Notes under the pieces: model-generated
Told to the model about the DNA's origin: nothing
Seen by the model: only the letters and a program-made list of their open reading frames with translations
Database searches by the model: none
Made by a program: the position numbers and the translations under genes
Origin: Verrucomicrobiaceae bacterium UBA1938
GTDB taxonomy: Bacteria; Verrucomicrobiota; Verrucomicrobiia; Verrucomicrobiales; Verrucomicrobiaceae
Assembly: GCA_002336895.1 (NCBI GenBank)
Contig: DDFC01000042.1
Coordinates: 255,935 to 319,934 of the forward strand
Reading direction: 5' to 3'
Length of the DNA stretch: 64,000 nt
In this document: piece after piece, positions 44,021-52,577 of the stretch
Layout: every line of letters begins with the position of its first letter
Position numbering within the stretch: position 1 is the stretch's first letter

Positions 44021-45250
44021 TCAGTCGAGGCGCACGGCGGCGCAGACGGCGGCGAGGACGCGGCTCAGGTTGGCGACGCCGCCGGGTTCGTCGAAGCCGT
44101 TGCCGAGCTTGGGCTGCCAGGTGTCGCGGCTGTGATCCTGTTCGGGCTGGGGAATGAGGGTGAGCTTTGGATCGTACTGGCCGTCTTTGCCGCCGAGCTT
44201 GTAGATGACGAGATCGAGCGAGGGAACGATGTAGAGGCAGAAGCCACCGGCGCCGGATTTCCAGAAGGCGTCCTTCGGTACACCGGCCACGTGGCCATCC
44301 TCGTTGTGCTCAAACTGCAGCGAGAAAGGCGTGTGTGGATTGTAGGGGCTCCAGGTCTGGCATTTTTTGATGTAGTCGGCAGGAACGAGCTGCTTGTCCT
44401 TCCACTTGCCACCGTGGGCGAGGCAGTAGCCCATGCGCAGGGCATCGGTGGCATGCAGGGCGGTGCTGCCAGCGCCGTTCGCATGGGGCATCACGTAGTC
44501 GCCACGGTGCAGGCAGTAGTCCCAAGCACCCCAGCCCTGGGGTTTGGCGAGGCGGGTGTCGATGTAGTCCTTGAGCTCCATGCCGGTGACGTGGCGCAGC
44601 ACGATGCTGGCGATGTGCGGGGAAGGGGAGGAGTAGGAGTAGCCTGCACCGGGCTCGATCCAGAGCGGGACATTGAGGGAGGATTTGTCGAGGTCACGGA
44701 TGTTCTGACCGGGCACGGGCTTGAGAGGGCGGGTTTTGGGATCGCCCTTCACATAGCCGCTGGGGGTCTGGCCTTCGCCCCAGTAGCCGGCGGTCATGCA
44801 GAGGAGTTGTCCCAGGTTGATGTCGGCCTTGCGCGGATCATTGAGGGGAAAGGCTTCGGGCAGGTACTGCTCGGTGAAGACCTTGGTATCGAGGCCCTGG
44901 GGGATCTTGTCCTTGAACTCGTGCAGCATGATGCCGCATGCGATGCTGCAGAAGGCCTTGCCGGTGGAGGCCATGTCGGGATTGCAGTTGCGGCTGGCGC
45001 GGCCGAAGTACTTTTCAAAGACGAGGTAGCCTTTGTGCACGACGAGGAGGCCGCCGTGCGCGGTGGCGCGCTCGGAGAGAATGTAGGCTGGCTCGATCTT
45101 GCTGAGGTCCATGCCAGCGAGATCGCGGCATTGCTTTTCGGTCTTGGCCTCGCGCCAGCCGCCTTCGCTATCGGGTGGCGGGAAGTAGGTGTCTGCGGCG
45201 TGCAGGGAGAGTGAGGCGAGGGCGAGGGCGGTCAGGATGCGGGAGCTCAT
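44021..45250 (-). CDS. exported serine hydrolase (beta-lactamase class C/DD-peptidase family)
   Basis: 409 residues with signal peptide MSSRILTALALASLSLHAAD. SxxK motif is Ser95-Thr-Gly-Lys98 in MASTGKAFC, in the right place for the class C/esterase group. The second motif is GYSYSSPS (Tyr-Ser-Tyr in place of YxN). Near the C-terminus WKSGAGGFCLYIVPSLDL is the strand beside the active site in place of KTG. More likely an esterase or peptidase than an antibiotic-resistance beta-lactamase. It sits upstream of no obvious operon partner. Confidence 0.8.
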   Translation of the reverse strand: MSSRILTALALASLSLHAADTYFPPPDSEGGWREAKTEKQCRDLAGMDLSKIEPAYILSERATAHGGLLVVHKGYLVFEKYFGRASRNCNPDMASTGKAFCSIACGIMLHEFKDKIPQGLDTKVFTEQYLPEAFPLNDPRKADINLGQLLCMTAGYWGEGQTPSGYVKGDPKTRPLKPVPGQNIRDLDKSSLNVPLWIEPGAGYSYSSPSPHIASIVLRHVTGMELKDYIDTRLAKPQGWGAWDYCLHRGDYVMPHANGAGSTALHATDALRMGYCLAHGGKWKDKQLVPADYIKKCQTWSPYNPHTPFSLQFEHNEDGHVAGVPKDAFWKSGAGGFCLYIVPSLDLVIYKLGGKDGQYDPKLTLIPQPEQDHSRDTWQPKLGNGFDEPGGVANLSRVLAAVCAAVRLD

Positions 45251-45325
45251 GGTGGTGAAGCACCATGAAATGCCCGGCGTGCTCTGGCGAGCGTGATTTT
45301 AGAATCAGGCGGATTTTGCCGCAGC

Positions 45326-45925
45326 TCAGAAACTCCGGCTGATGCCTACGGTTATGCCAAGCGCATTTACGCCGGGGTTGGGCGTGGTGCGGCCACCATT
45401 GGACATGTGCTGAAACATCGCGCTCGTGCGGAAGGACCAGTCTGGATTGAAAGAATAAGCCACACCGAGCTGGCTGTACCAGTTCAGCGTGAAGTTTTCG
45501 CCCTCGCCGCCGGGCACACCTTGGGCGTCGATCCAGCCAATGCCGCCGCCTGCACCGCCAAAGATGCTCCAGCGGTGGCTGGGGCTCCACCACTCAATGG
45601 AGGGCGCTGCGGAGAGGCCGAGGTAGCGGTTTTCAGAGCCGGTCTCGATGTAGTTGGCCATGGCGGTGAACTTGTTGCGCACCACCAGGGCGGAGCCGTT
45701 CTGAAAGTGCAGGCCAAACATCTCTCGCGTGCGCCAAGACAGCATGAAAGGGATGATCCGGTAGTTGAAGGTGGTGTCCCCACCCACTTTCCACAGCATC
45801 CCGGTCTCAAAGTCGATGGCGTTTTTCTGCCAGGGTTCGAGCTCCACAGGGGCTACCGGGGACTTGGAGAAGCCCGTGGTGCAGACCATCAGTGCGCAGG
45901 CAATGCAGGAAAGGAATCGAATCAT
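45326..45925 (-). CDS. pagL: PagL-like lipid A 3-O-deacylase
   Basis: 199 residues with a signal peptide ending near TTGFS. The remainder is a small outer-membrane beta barrel with alternating hydrophobics. The C-terminal AMFQHMSNGGRTTPNPGVNA carries the catalytic His and Ser of PagL (HxSN and NPG motifs) and the protein ends in Phe after SRSF, as barrel proteins do. PagL removes the 3-linked acyl chain of lipid A, softening the endotoxin signal or altering permeability. Divergent from the KdgK-like gene and 75 bases upstream of the serine hydrolase gene on the same strand. Confidence 0.8.
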   Translation of the reverse strand: MIRFLSCIACALMVCTTGFSKSPVAPVELEPWQKNAIDFETGMLWKVGGDTTFNYRIIPFMLSWRTREMFGLHFQNGSALVVRNKFTAMANYIETGSENRYLGLSAAPSIEWWSPSHRWSIFGGAGGGIGWIDAQGVPGGEGENFTLNWYSQLGVAYSFNPDWSFRTSAMFQHMSNGGRTTPNPGVNALGITVGISRSF

Positions 45926-46008
45926 TCTTAAACTTAATCTCTCTCCAGTCCATTTTCCAGTCAGGAGTTATTTGCCACAGCTCCGCCGCGCTTCATATCT
46001 AGCGCGCC

Positions 46009-47085
46009 ATGTCCGCCCAACCCGCCTACGACGTCCTCTCCCTCGGTGAAGTCCTTCTGCGTCTCGATCCCGGTGAGGGACGTGTGCGCACCTCCCGCCA
46101 GTTCACCGCCTGGGAGGGCGGCGGCGAGTACAATGTGGCACGTGGTGCGCGCCGCTGCTTTGGCATGCGCTCAGGCATCCTGACGGCCTTTGCCGACAAC
46201 GAAATCGGCCGCCTCATCGAGGACCTCATTTTCCAGGGGGGCGTGGACAGCTCCCTCGTCAAATGGGTGCCGTATGATGGCATGGGCAAGCGCGTGCGCA
46301 ATCCCATCAACTTCACCGAGCGCGGCTTCGGCGTGCGCGGTGCCAAAGGCAGCGTGGACCGCGGTCATAGCGCCGCCTCGCAGATCAAGCCCGGCGACTT
46401 CGACTTCGACCACATCTTCGGCACCCTCGGCTGCAAATGGCTGCACACCGGCGGCATCTTCGCCGGCCTCTCCGAATCCACCGCCGAGGTCACCATCCAG
46501 GCCTGCGAAGCCGCCAAAAAACACGGCGTCACCGTCAGCTATGATCTCAACTACCGCCCCTCTCTCTGGCAGGAGCGCGGCGGCTTTGCCGGATCTCAGG
46601 CGCTCAACCGCCAGCTCGCACCCTACGTCAATGTCATGATCGGCGTACTGAGCGATGATCCGCCCGTCTCCTCCTCCACGCCCACGGACCCAAACGACAT
46701 CTTCGCCGCCGAGGACGCCAAGCTGCGCCCCATGATGGAAAAGCTCGCGGCACAGTACCCCAACCTGCACACCATCGCCGCCACCCTGCGCCGCGTGCAC
46801 ACCGCCAGCGTCAATGACTGGGGTGCCCTCTGCTGGCACAAGGGCGCCTTCCACCGCAGCCGCAACTACCCCCGTTTCGACATCCTCGACCGCATCGGCG
46901 CAGGCGACAGCTTCGTCGCAGGCCTCATCCACGGTCTGCTGGTGGAAAACGATGCGCAGAAGGCCGTCGACTACGGTGCCGCCCACGGTGCGCTCGCCAT
47001 GACCACCCCCGGAGACACCAGCATGGCCACTTTCCCCGAAGTGCAGAAGCTTGCCGAAGGCGGAGATGCCAAGGTGCAGCGGTAG
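46009..47085 (+). CDS. kdgK: PfkB-family sugar kinase, KDG kinase-like
   Basis: 358 residues. PfkB features: LSLGEVLLRLDPGEGRVRT at the start, TAWEGGGEYNVARGARRCFG near 35 (sugar-binding), and LDRIGAGDSFVAGLIHGLL with catalytic Asp300. It resembles 2-keto-3-deoxygluconate kinases (KdgK), which convert KDG to KDPG in uronate breakdown; fructokinase or ribokinase relatives cannot be excluded. It fits the UxaA (54433) and PL6 lyase (57912) genes in this window. Codons favour C at the third position, unlike most of the window. It is 163 bases upstream of nspC with an inverted repeat between. Confidence 0.78.
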   Translation: MSAQPAYDVLSLGEVLLRLDPGEGRVRTSRQFTAWEGGGEYNVARGARRCFGMRSGILTAFADNEIGRLIEDLIFQGGVDSSLVKWVPYDGMGKRVRNPINFTERGFGVRGAKGSVDRGHSAASQIKPGDFDFDHIFGTLGCKWLHTGGIFAGLSESTAEVTIQACEAAKKHGVTVSYDLNYRPSLWQERGGFAGSQALNRQLAPYVNVMIGVLSDDPPVSSSTPTDPNDIFAAEDAKLRPMMEKLAAQYPNLHTIAATLRRVHTASVNDWGALCWHKGAFHRSRNYPRFDILDRIGAGDSFVAGLIHGLLVENDAQKAVDYGAAHGALAMTTPGDTSMATFPEVQKLAEGGDAKVQR

Positions 47086-47101
47086 GAAATACCGAATGAG
47101 T

Positions 47102-47173
47102 AAATCCGAATGACGAGTGTCGAGACGCTGTTTTCGACATTCGTGTTTCGGACTTATTTCGTCATTCGGATTT
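47102..47173. repeat. inverted repeat between kdgK-like and nspC
   Basis: A perfect 15-bp inverted repeat (AAATCCGAATGACGA and TCGTCATTCGGATTT) separated by 42 bases, with inner GTGTCGA/TCGACA-like pairing. The strand is AT-richer than its surroundings. It could be a transcript-end hairpin or a dispersed element; similar GAATGACGAA repeats are familiar from PVC intergenic regions. Confidence 0.55.
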
Positions 47174-47248
47174 CGTTATTCGTCATTTTTGCCGCTTGTC
47201 TCTCACGCCTGTCGTTCCCTATTCACAGACCCAGTTATTCCCCCCTGA

Positions 47249-48445
47249 ATGGCCACCACCGACTTCACACCTCCGCACGTTTACGAGCAGCCCTTTCCTG
47301 CTTTCGACATCAACGCCATCGAGACACCCGCGTATGTGGTGGATGTGGCGCTGCTGCGCCGAAACATGGAGAAGCTGGCTCAGGTGCAGAGCGAATCCGG
47401 CGCGCGCGTGTTGCTGGCTTTGAAGGGCTTCTCCATGTTTAGCGTCTTCCCCATCATGCGAGAATACCTGAGCGGCTGCTGTGCCAGCGGTCTCAATGAG
47501 GCGCTGCTGGCCCAGGAGTTTGGCAAGGAGGTGCACGTGTACTCCCCGGCCTTCAAGGAGCATGAAATGCGCGAGATCATCCCCATCTCGCATCACCTCA
47601 GCTTCAACTCCCTCGCTCAGTTCCGGAAGTTCAAGCCCATGCTGGATGCCGCAAAGGCCGCCACCGGGCACGCGCCCAGCCCGGGCATTCGTGTGAATCC
47701 TGAGCACTCTGAGGTCGAGGTGTCTCTCTACGATCCCTGTTCCCCCGGCTGCCGCCTCGGCATCCGCGCTGATCAGCTTGAAGGCCAGGACCTCACCGGC
47801 ATCGAGGGCCTCCATTTCCATGCCTTGTGCGAGCAGGACAGCGATGTCCTCGAGCGCACCGTGGCGGCTGTGGAAAAGCGCTTCCCCCGCCTGCTGGAGC
47901 AGGTGCAGTGGGTCAACATGGGCGGCGGCCACCACATCACCCGCCAGGAGTACGATGTCGAGCGCCTCATCCACGTGCTGCGCACCTTCCGCACCAAATG
48001 GGGCAAGGACGTTTACATCGAGCCCGGCGAGGCCGCAGGTCTCAATACCGGCTACCTCATCGCCGAGGTCCAGGACATTATCGAGGCTCCCATCCCTACC
48101 GCCATTCTCGATGTCTCCGCTACGGCACACATGCCGGACGCTTTGGAGATGCCCTATCGTCCGCACATCTTCGGCGCCGGACTGCCGGGCGCTCATCCGC
48201 ATGAGTACAAGATGGGCGGCACTTCCTGCCTCGCAGGAGATGTGCTGGAAAACTACTCCTTCCCTGAGCCGCTGCGCATCGGCCAGCGTCTCGTCTTTGC
48301 AGACATGGCGCACTACACCATGGTGAAGACCACCACCTTCAATGGCGTGCCTCATCCGGACATCGCCATCTACGATCCCGCCACCCACGAATACCGAGTG
48401 GTGCGCCGCTTCGGCTACGCCGATTTCCGCAACAAGCTCTCGTAA
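47249..48445 (+). CDS. nspC: carboxynorspermidine decarboxylase
   Basis: 398 residues. Fold type III PLP decarboxylase: IETPAYVVDVALLRRNM at the start, LLALKGFSMFSVFP with PLP-binding Lys, IRVNPEHSEVEVSLYDPCSPG, GLHFHALCEQ, WVNMGGGHHITR, YIEPGEAAGLNTG and the C-terminal MAHYTMVKTTTFNG. It decarboxylates carboxynorspermidine or carboxyspermidine to make (nor)spermidine. The partner carboxynorspermidine dehydrogenase is not in the window. C-rich codon use like its neighbour. Confidence 0.9.
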   Translation: MATTDFTPPHVYEQPFPAFDINAIETPAYVVDVALLRRNMEKLAQVQSESGARVLLALKGFSMFSVFPIMREYLSGCCASGLNEALLAQEFGKEVHVYSPAFKEHEMREIIPISHHLSFNSLAQFRKFKPMLDAAKAATGHAPSPGIRVNPEHSEVEVSLYDPCSPGCRLGIRADQLEGQDLTGIEGLHFHALCEQDSDVLERTVAAVEKRFPRLLEQVQWVNMGGGHHITRQEYDVERLIHVLRTFRTKWGKDVYIEPGEAAGLNTGYLIAEVQDIIEAPIPTAILDVSATAHMPDALEMPYRPHIFGAGLPGAHPHEYKMGGTSCLAGDVLENYSFPEPLRIGQRLVFADMAHYTMVKTTTFNGVPHPDIAIYDPATHEYRVVRRFGYADFRNKLS

Positions 48446-48572
48446 GGAAAAGAGAGCGCTTTGATCGGGTGGTCCCGCCTCCGTCACAAAAGCACCAAGT
48501 TTGGGCTCATTCGTGTCTGCATCTTTGAATGCGGGGCCGTAATGATTGCTTCACCCCCGTCGTATCAAACTC

Positions 48573-51500
48573 ATGCGCCTTGCTCTTGCCTCCTTTTTCC
48601 TATGCGCCACCGCCGTGCTGGCCCAGCCGGTCACCAAAAAAGTGGACCTGCTCGAAGTCATCAAATCCGGCAACGTGGAGTATCACGTGAACCCCAAGGC
48701 GGACTTCCATGATGCCCCCAAGGACATCTGGACCTTTGCCAAGGACGGCACCTTCAACATCAGCGGCCGTGGCTACGGCTACGTCGCCACCAAGGACATC
48801 TACAGCGACTACCATCTCGTGCTCGAGTTCAAGTGGGGCACCAAGACCTGGGGCAAGCGCGAAAACGCCGCCAAGGACAACGGCGTCCTCCTCCACGCCT
48901 ACGGCCCGCACGGCGCATATTCAGACACTTGGATGGCCAGCATCGAGGCCCAGATCATCGAAGGCGGTGTGGGAGATATCCTCGTCCTCTCCCCCAAGCT
49001 CGCAGACGGTACCGAGCTCACCACCTCCCTCTCTTCCGAGTTCACGCTTGATCGCGACAAGGAGAAGATCTGGAAAAAGGGCGAGCCCCGCCAGACCGTG
49101 ACCAAAGGCCGCATCAATTGGAAACACCGCGACGTGGACTGGGCTGACAAGCGCGGCTTCCGCGGCCGTGAAGATGTCGAGTCTCCCCCGGGCGAGTGGA
49201 ACCGCCTGGAGGTCATCGCCAAGGGCGACACGCTGCAATACTTTGTGAACGGCGCGATGGTCAATGAAGCCTTCGACTGCAAGCCCAGCGAGGGCCGCGT
49301 GCTGCTCCAGACGGAAGGCGCAGAGATGATCGTGCGCCGCTATGAGCTGCACCCGCTCGGCGAGTTCAAAGAAAAGTGGAGCGCCATCCAGGCCAGCGGC
49401 GGCAGCGACATCGGCGCCGTGCGCGATGGCCAGTCCAAGGCTCTGTCTCCTGAAGAATCGCTCAAGCGCATCCAGCTCGACGGCGACTATGAAGTCCAGC
49501 TCGTCGCAGCCGAACCTCTCGTTCTCGATCCCGTGGAGTGCACCTGGGACGCACAGGGCCGCATGTATGTCGCAGACATGCGCGACTATCCTCTCGGCCC
49601 GCCAAACGCCGGAGATCCCTGGCTCTCACGCATCCAGCTGCTGACCGATGAAAATGGCGACGGCCGCATGGATAAAGCCGTCACCTTCGCTGATCACATG
49701 GACAACGTGCAGGGCCTCCTGCCCTACAATGGCGGCCTCATCGCCACCACACGCTCGCAGGTGCTCTTTCTCAAAGACACCAATGGTGACGGCGTGGCCG
49801 ATGAAATCCGCCCGCTCATCAAAGGCTTCAATCCCCGCCACGCGCAGCTCCAGGTCAGCGCTCCGCGCTGGGGCCTGGACGGCTGCGTGCATTTCAACAA
49901 CGGCCTCGACGCCAAGGAAATCTATCCCGCCGACAAACCCACGGACGTGGTGAACATCCCCGGCAGCAATTTCAAATGGGACCCCAAGACCGACAAGATC
50001 ACTCCCACCGGCGGCAAAGGCCAGTACGGCGGTGCCTTCGACGACTGGGGCCACCACTTCTACTGCTCCAATCGCAATCCCCTTATGTTCACCGTCATGC
50101 CTTACGAGGCCATGCTGCGCAATCCGCACGCGGGCATCACGCAAAACTTTGAAGACATCGCCCCCTTCGGCGCGGACACACGTGTGTTTCCGCTGCAGAT
50201 CACGCACACCACGGCTGACGCCCACGCCGGTACAAACACCGCTTGTTCCGGCCTGGGCGTCTATCGTGGTCAGCTCATGCCCGAACTGCGCAACAACGTC
50301 TTCGTTCCAGATCCCACCGGCCAGCTCGTCACCCGCTACAAGGTGGAGCCCAATGGCGCTTCCCTCAAAGCCACACGCGTCGGCGACCGCACCGAGTTCT
50401 TCCGTAGCGCCGATGAATGGTCCCGCCCCGTCAACTTCACCACCGGCCCCGACGGTGCCATATACATCTGCGACATCTACCGCCGCTGGATCGACCACGC
50501 CCGCTTTTTCCCCGAGGAGTTCGTCAAAACCCACGACATGCGCCAGGGCGAAAACGAAGGCCGCATCTGGCGCGTCGTGCCAAAGGGGACGAAAAAACTC
50601 GTCACCAAAACTCCCGGCAAGTACCACGCCATTCCCGAAGTCGGCTGGGGCGATGTCCCACCCGAGCACGCCGAGCGCAGAGCCTTCCTCAAAGCCCAGG
50701 ACATCACCGATGCCAAAAAACTCGCCGCCCTCATCGCGAAGTATCCTGAAGATCCATGGATGGCAAAAATGGTGGCATCCTCTGCCAGCAAGCAGATGGG
50801 CCGCATCCTCAGCTCCTTGGGAGACGACTTCTTCAAAACATTCTCCGATGTGCGCACCGCTACCATCCGCACCTTCGCCACCGGCGCTGTCGCCGATGCA
50901 GAAGCCGACGATGTGAAGGCTCTGCTCTCGCTGCTGCAGAAAAAGCCGGGCGAGCTCCTCTGGTGGAAGCCCGCAGTGCTGCAGGGCCTCGCCAAACTCC
51001 CGAAAGGCCACGAAGACGCCGCCAAGGAAATCGCCGCGCTGCAGTCAAAGATCGACGCCATCATCGCCGACACCAAAGCCCCGCTCGATGAGCGCCTCGC
51101 CGTCATGCCGCTCCTTGGCCAGCGCAAATGGGATGCCGTGCAGCCGGTGGTCAAGACCCTGCTCACCACCAGCCAGCCTCCAGAGCTGACCGCTGCCGCG
51201 CTGGTGCTGCTGAAAAAATATGCACCCACCAGCACCGCACCGCTGATCTATGAGCTCCTGCCAAAAGCCGGACCCGCCATGAAGCGCGATTTGGTGACCA
51301 TCCTCACTGCCAATGCCACCACGGCACTTGAGCTTTTCAAGCGCATGGAGAAGGGCGAGTTCCCCACCGCCTGGGTCGATGTGGAGACGCGCTGGCGCTA
51401 CCAGCGTGGCACCGGCGAGATGACGGACCTGGCCAAGAAGCTCTTCGGCGAAGCCAGCAGCGACCGCGCCAAAGTGGTGCAGGACTACATGGTGGCCACC

Positions 51501-51911
51501 ACCATGAAAGGAGATGCCAAAAAGGGCCAGCAGGTTTTCGCCACCATCTGCATCACCTGCCACAAGCACGGAAATCTGGGCGTCGATGTCGGCCCTCCGC
51601 TCTCGGATGTTAAGGTCAAGCCCCCCGAAGGCCTTCTCGCCGACATCCTCGATCCCAACCGCATGTTCGAAGCCCGCTGGAGCGCCTACACCGTCGAAAC
51701 AAAAGACGGCCGCACCCTCTCCGGCCTCATCCAAAACGAGACCGGCGACAGCATCGTCCTCGCCATGATGGGCGGTGCCAAGGAGACCATCCAGCGCAGC
51801 GCCATCAAGGAAATGAAATCCCTTGACCGCACGCTGATGCCCGTGGGCTTGGAGGCGGCGATCAGCAAAGAGCAGATGGCGGATCTGCTGGCGTTTTTGC
51901 TGGGTAAGTAG
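48573..51911 (+). CDS. PVC-type DUF1080 / membrane-bound dehydrogenase / cytochrome c fusion
   Basis: 1112 residues with signal peptide MRLALASFFLCATAVLAQ (start at 48573). Residues about 30-270 are a DUF1080 concanavalin-like domain (FAKDGTFNISGRGYGYVATKD, DNGVLLHAYGP, MASIEAQIIEGGVGDI). From about 300-660 a PVC propeller dehydrogenase follows (LDPVECTWDAQGRMYVADMR, NGDGRMDKAVTFADHMDNVQ, GALYICDIYRRWI-like ending). A helical repeat region of about 300 residues comes next, then GQQVFATICITCHKHGNLGV, a CxxCH haem site, and a haem-binding domain. Probably oxidises polysaccharide-derived sugars at the outer face or periplasm. Confidence 0.85.
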   Translation: MRLALASFFLCATAVLAQPVTKKVDLLEVIKSGNVEYHVNPKADFHDAPKDIWTFAKDGTFNISGRGYGYVATKDIYSDYHLVLEFKWGTKTWGKRENAAKDNGVLLHAYGPHGAYSDTWMASIEAQIIEGGVGDILVLSPKLADGTELTTSLSSEFTLDRDKEKIWKKGEPRQTVTKGRINWKHRDVDWADKRGFRGREDVESPPGEWNRLEVIAKGDTLQYFVNGAMVNEAFDCKPSEGRVLLQTEGAEMIVRRYELHPLGEFKEKWSAIQASGGSDIGAVRDGQSKALSPEESLKRIQLDGDYEVQLVAAEPLVLDPVECTWDAQGRMYVADMRDYPLGPPNAGDPWLSRIQLLTDENGDGRMDKAVTFADHMDNVQGLLPYNGGLIATTRSQVLFLKDTNGDGVADEIRPLIKGFNPRHAQLQVSAPRWGLDGCVHFNNGLDAKEIYPADKPTDVVNIPGSNFKWDPKTDKITPTGGKGQYGGAFDDWGHHFYCSNRNPLMFTVMPYEAMLRNPHAGITQNFEDIAPFGADTRVFPLQITHTTADAHAGTNTACSGLGVYRGQLMPELRNNVFVPDPTGQLVTRYKVEPNGASLKATRVGDRTEFFRSADEWSRPVNFTTGPDGAIYICDIYRRWIDHARFFPEEFVKTHDMRQGENEGRIWRVVPKGTKKLVTKTPGKYHAIPEVGWGDVPPEHAERRAFLKAQDITDAKKLAALIAKYPEDPWMAKMVASSASKQMGRILSSLGDDFFKTFSDVRTATIRTFATGAVADAEADDVKALLSLLQKKPGELLWWKPAVLQGLAKLPKGHEDAAKEIAALQSKIDAIIADTKAPLDERLAVMPLLGQRKWDAVQPVVKTLLTTSQPPELTAAALVLLKKYAPTSTAPLIYELLPKAGPAMKRDLVTILTANATTALELFKRMEKGEFPTAWVDVETRWRYQRGTGEMTDLAKKLFGEASSDRAKVVQDYMVATTMKGDAKKGQQVFATICITCHKHGNLGVDVGPPLSDVKVKPPEGLLADILDPNRMFEARWSAYTVETKDGRTLSGLIQNETGDSIVLAMMGGAKETIQRSAIKEMKSLDRTLMPVGLEAAISKEQMADLLAFLLGK

Positions 51912-51945
51912 AAGGCTTTGAGAGGTGTGGGCAATATGCGCTCGT

Positions 51946-51965
51946 TGCGGGCAAGGGGGCCCGCA
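51946..51965. terminator. hairpin between convergent genes
   Basis: TGCGGGC / GCCCGCA, 7 bp with a 6-base loop, in the 74 bases between the large fusion gene and the GcvH-like gene. No clear T-run on either strand. Confidence 0.35.
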
Positions 51966-51985
51966 GCACCAGGTGAGGTTGCCGC

Positions 51986-52465
51986 TTACTCCTCTGCAGC
52001 GCCTTCCTCACCATGGCCTTCTTCGGCCATGCGGTGGATGGTGGAACTGAGGAGTTCGATGTAGCCGTGAACGTCGAGGCTTTCAGGTTCGGGCTCGCCG
52101 CGTACAGCGTAGAGCCAGCCCTGCTCGTAGGGATCGCTGCGGACGATGCAGGCATCGACCTTCAGCTCGGGATTGCCTCCGGCAAAAGCGCCGTTCATCA
52201 CGCAATAGACATCAGATGCGGCCTTGAAGCCCTCCACCCAGCCGATGTTGTCGCCGGGTGTCACCTTGGCGCCGTCGCCGGGCTTCCAGTCGCAGTCCAC
52301 CAGCTCGCCTAGCATGCGGGTGGCGAATTTGGTGAAGCCCACGCGCCAGACGCCGGGCTGACCCTCCACGGGCGCCATCCAGTAGTGCGAGCGAGAGTAG
52401 CGGAAGGTGTCTGGGAAGCGGGCGGAAAAGCGGGCGTGCTTGAAACGGACGAAGTTGAGCGGCAT
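51986..52465 (-). CDS. GcvH-like lipoyl-domain protein
   Basis: 159 residues. RYSRSHYWMAPVEGQPGVWRVGFTKFATRMLGELV near 22-56 and NIGWVEGFKAASDVYCVMNGAFAGGNPEL near 73-101 are the GcvH pattern; Lys81 in EGFKAASD is in the lipoylation position. GcvH shuttles the aminomethyl group in glycine cleavage, but there is no gcvT or gcvP nearby and the sequence is divergent with a 50-residue acidic C-terminal extension (GHGEEGAAEE end). Stand-alone H-like proteins are also used in other lipoyl-dependent systems such as lipoate relay or sulfur metabolism. Confidence 0.7.
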   Translation of the reverse strand: MPLNFVRFKHARFSARFPDTFRYSRSHYWMAPVEGQPGVWRVGFTKFATRMLGELVDCDWKPGDGAKVTPGDNIGWVEGFKAASDVYCVMNGAFAGGNPELKVDACIVRSDPYEQGWLYAVRGEPEPESLDVHGYIELLSSTIHRMAEEGHGEEGAAEE

Positions 52466-52577
52466 GAGGGAAATCAGAAAGCGGTAAGTGGTCAGGAGTC
52501 GTGGTCAGAAACGTTCGGAGAATACGATTCCTGAGGCCCCTGCTTCCTGATCTTTTTTGACGGAGCAGCCACTGCTC

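Noticed and set aside
44021..45250. Antibiotic-resistance beta-lactamase
   Set aside because: It has SxxK but not canonical YxN and KTG motifs; broad serine hydrolase family is safer.
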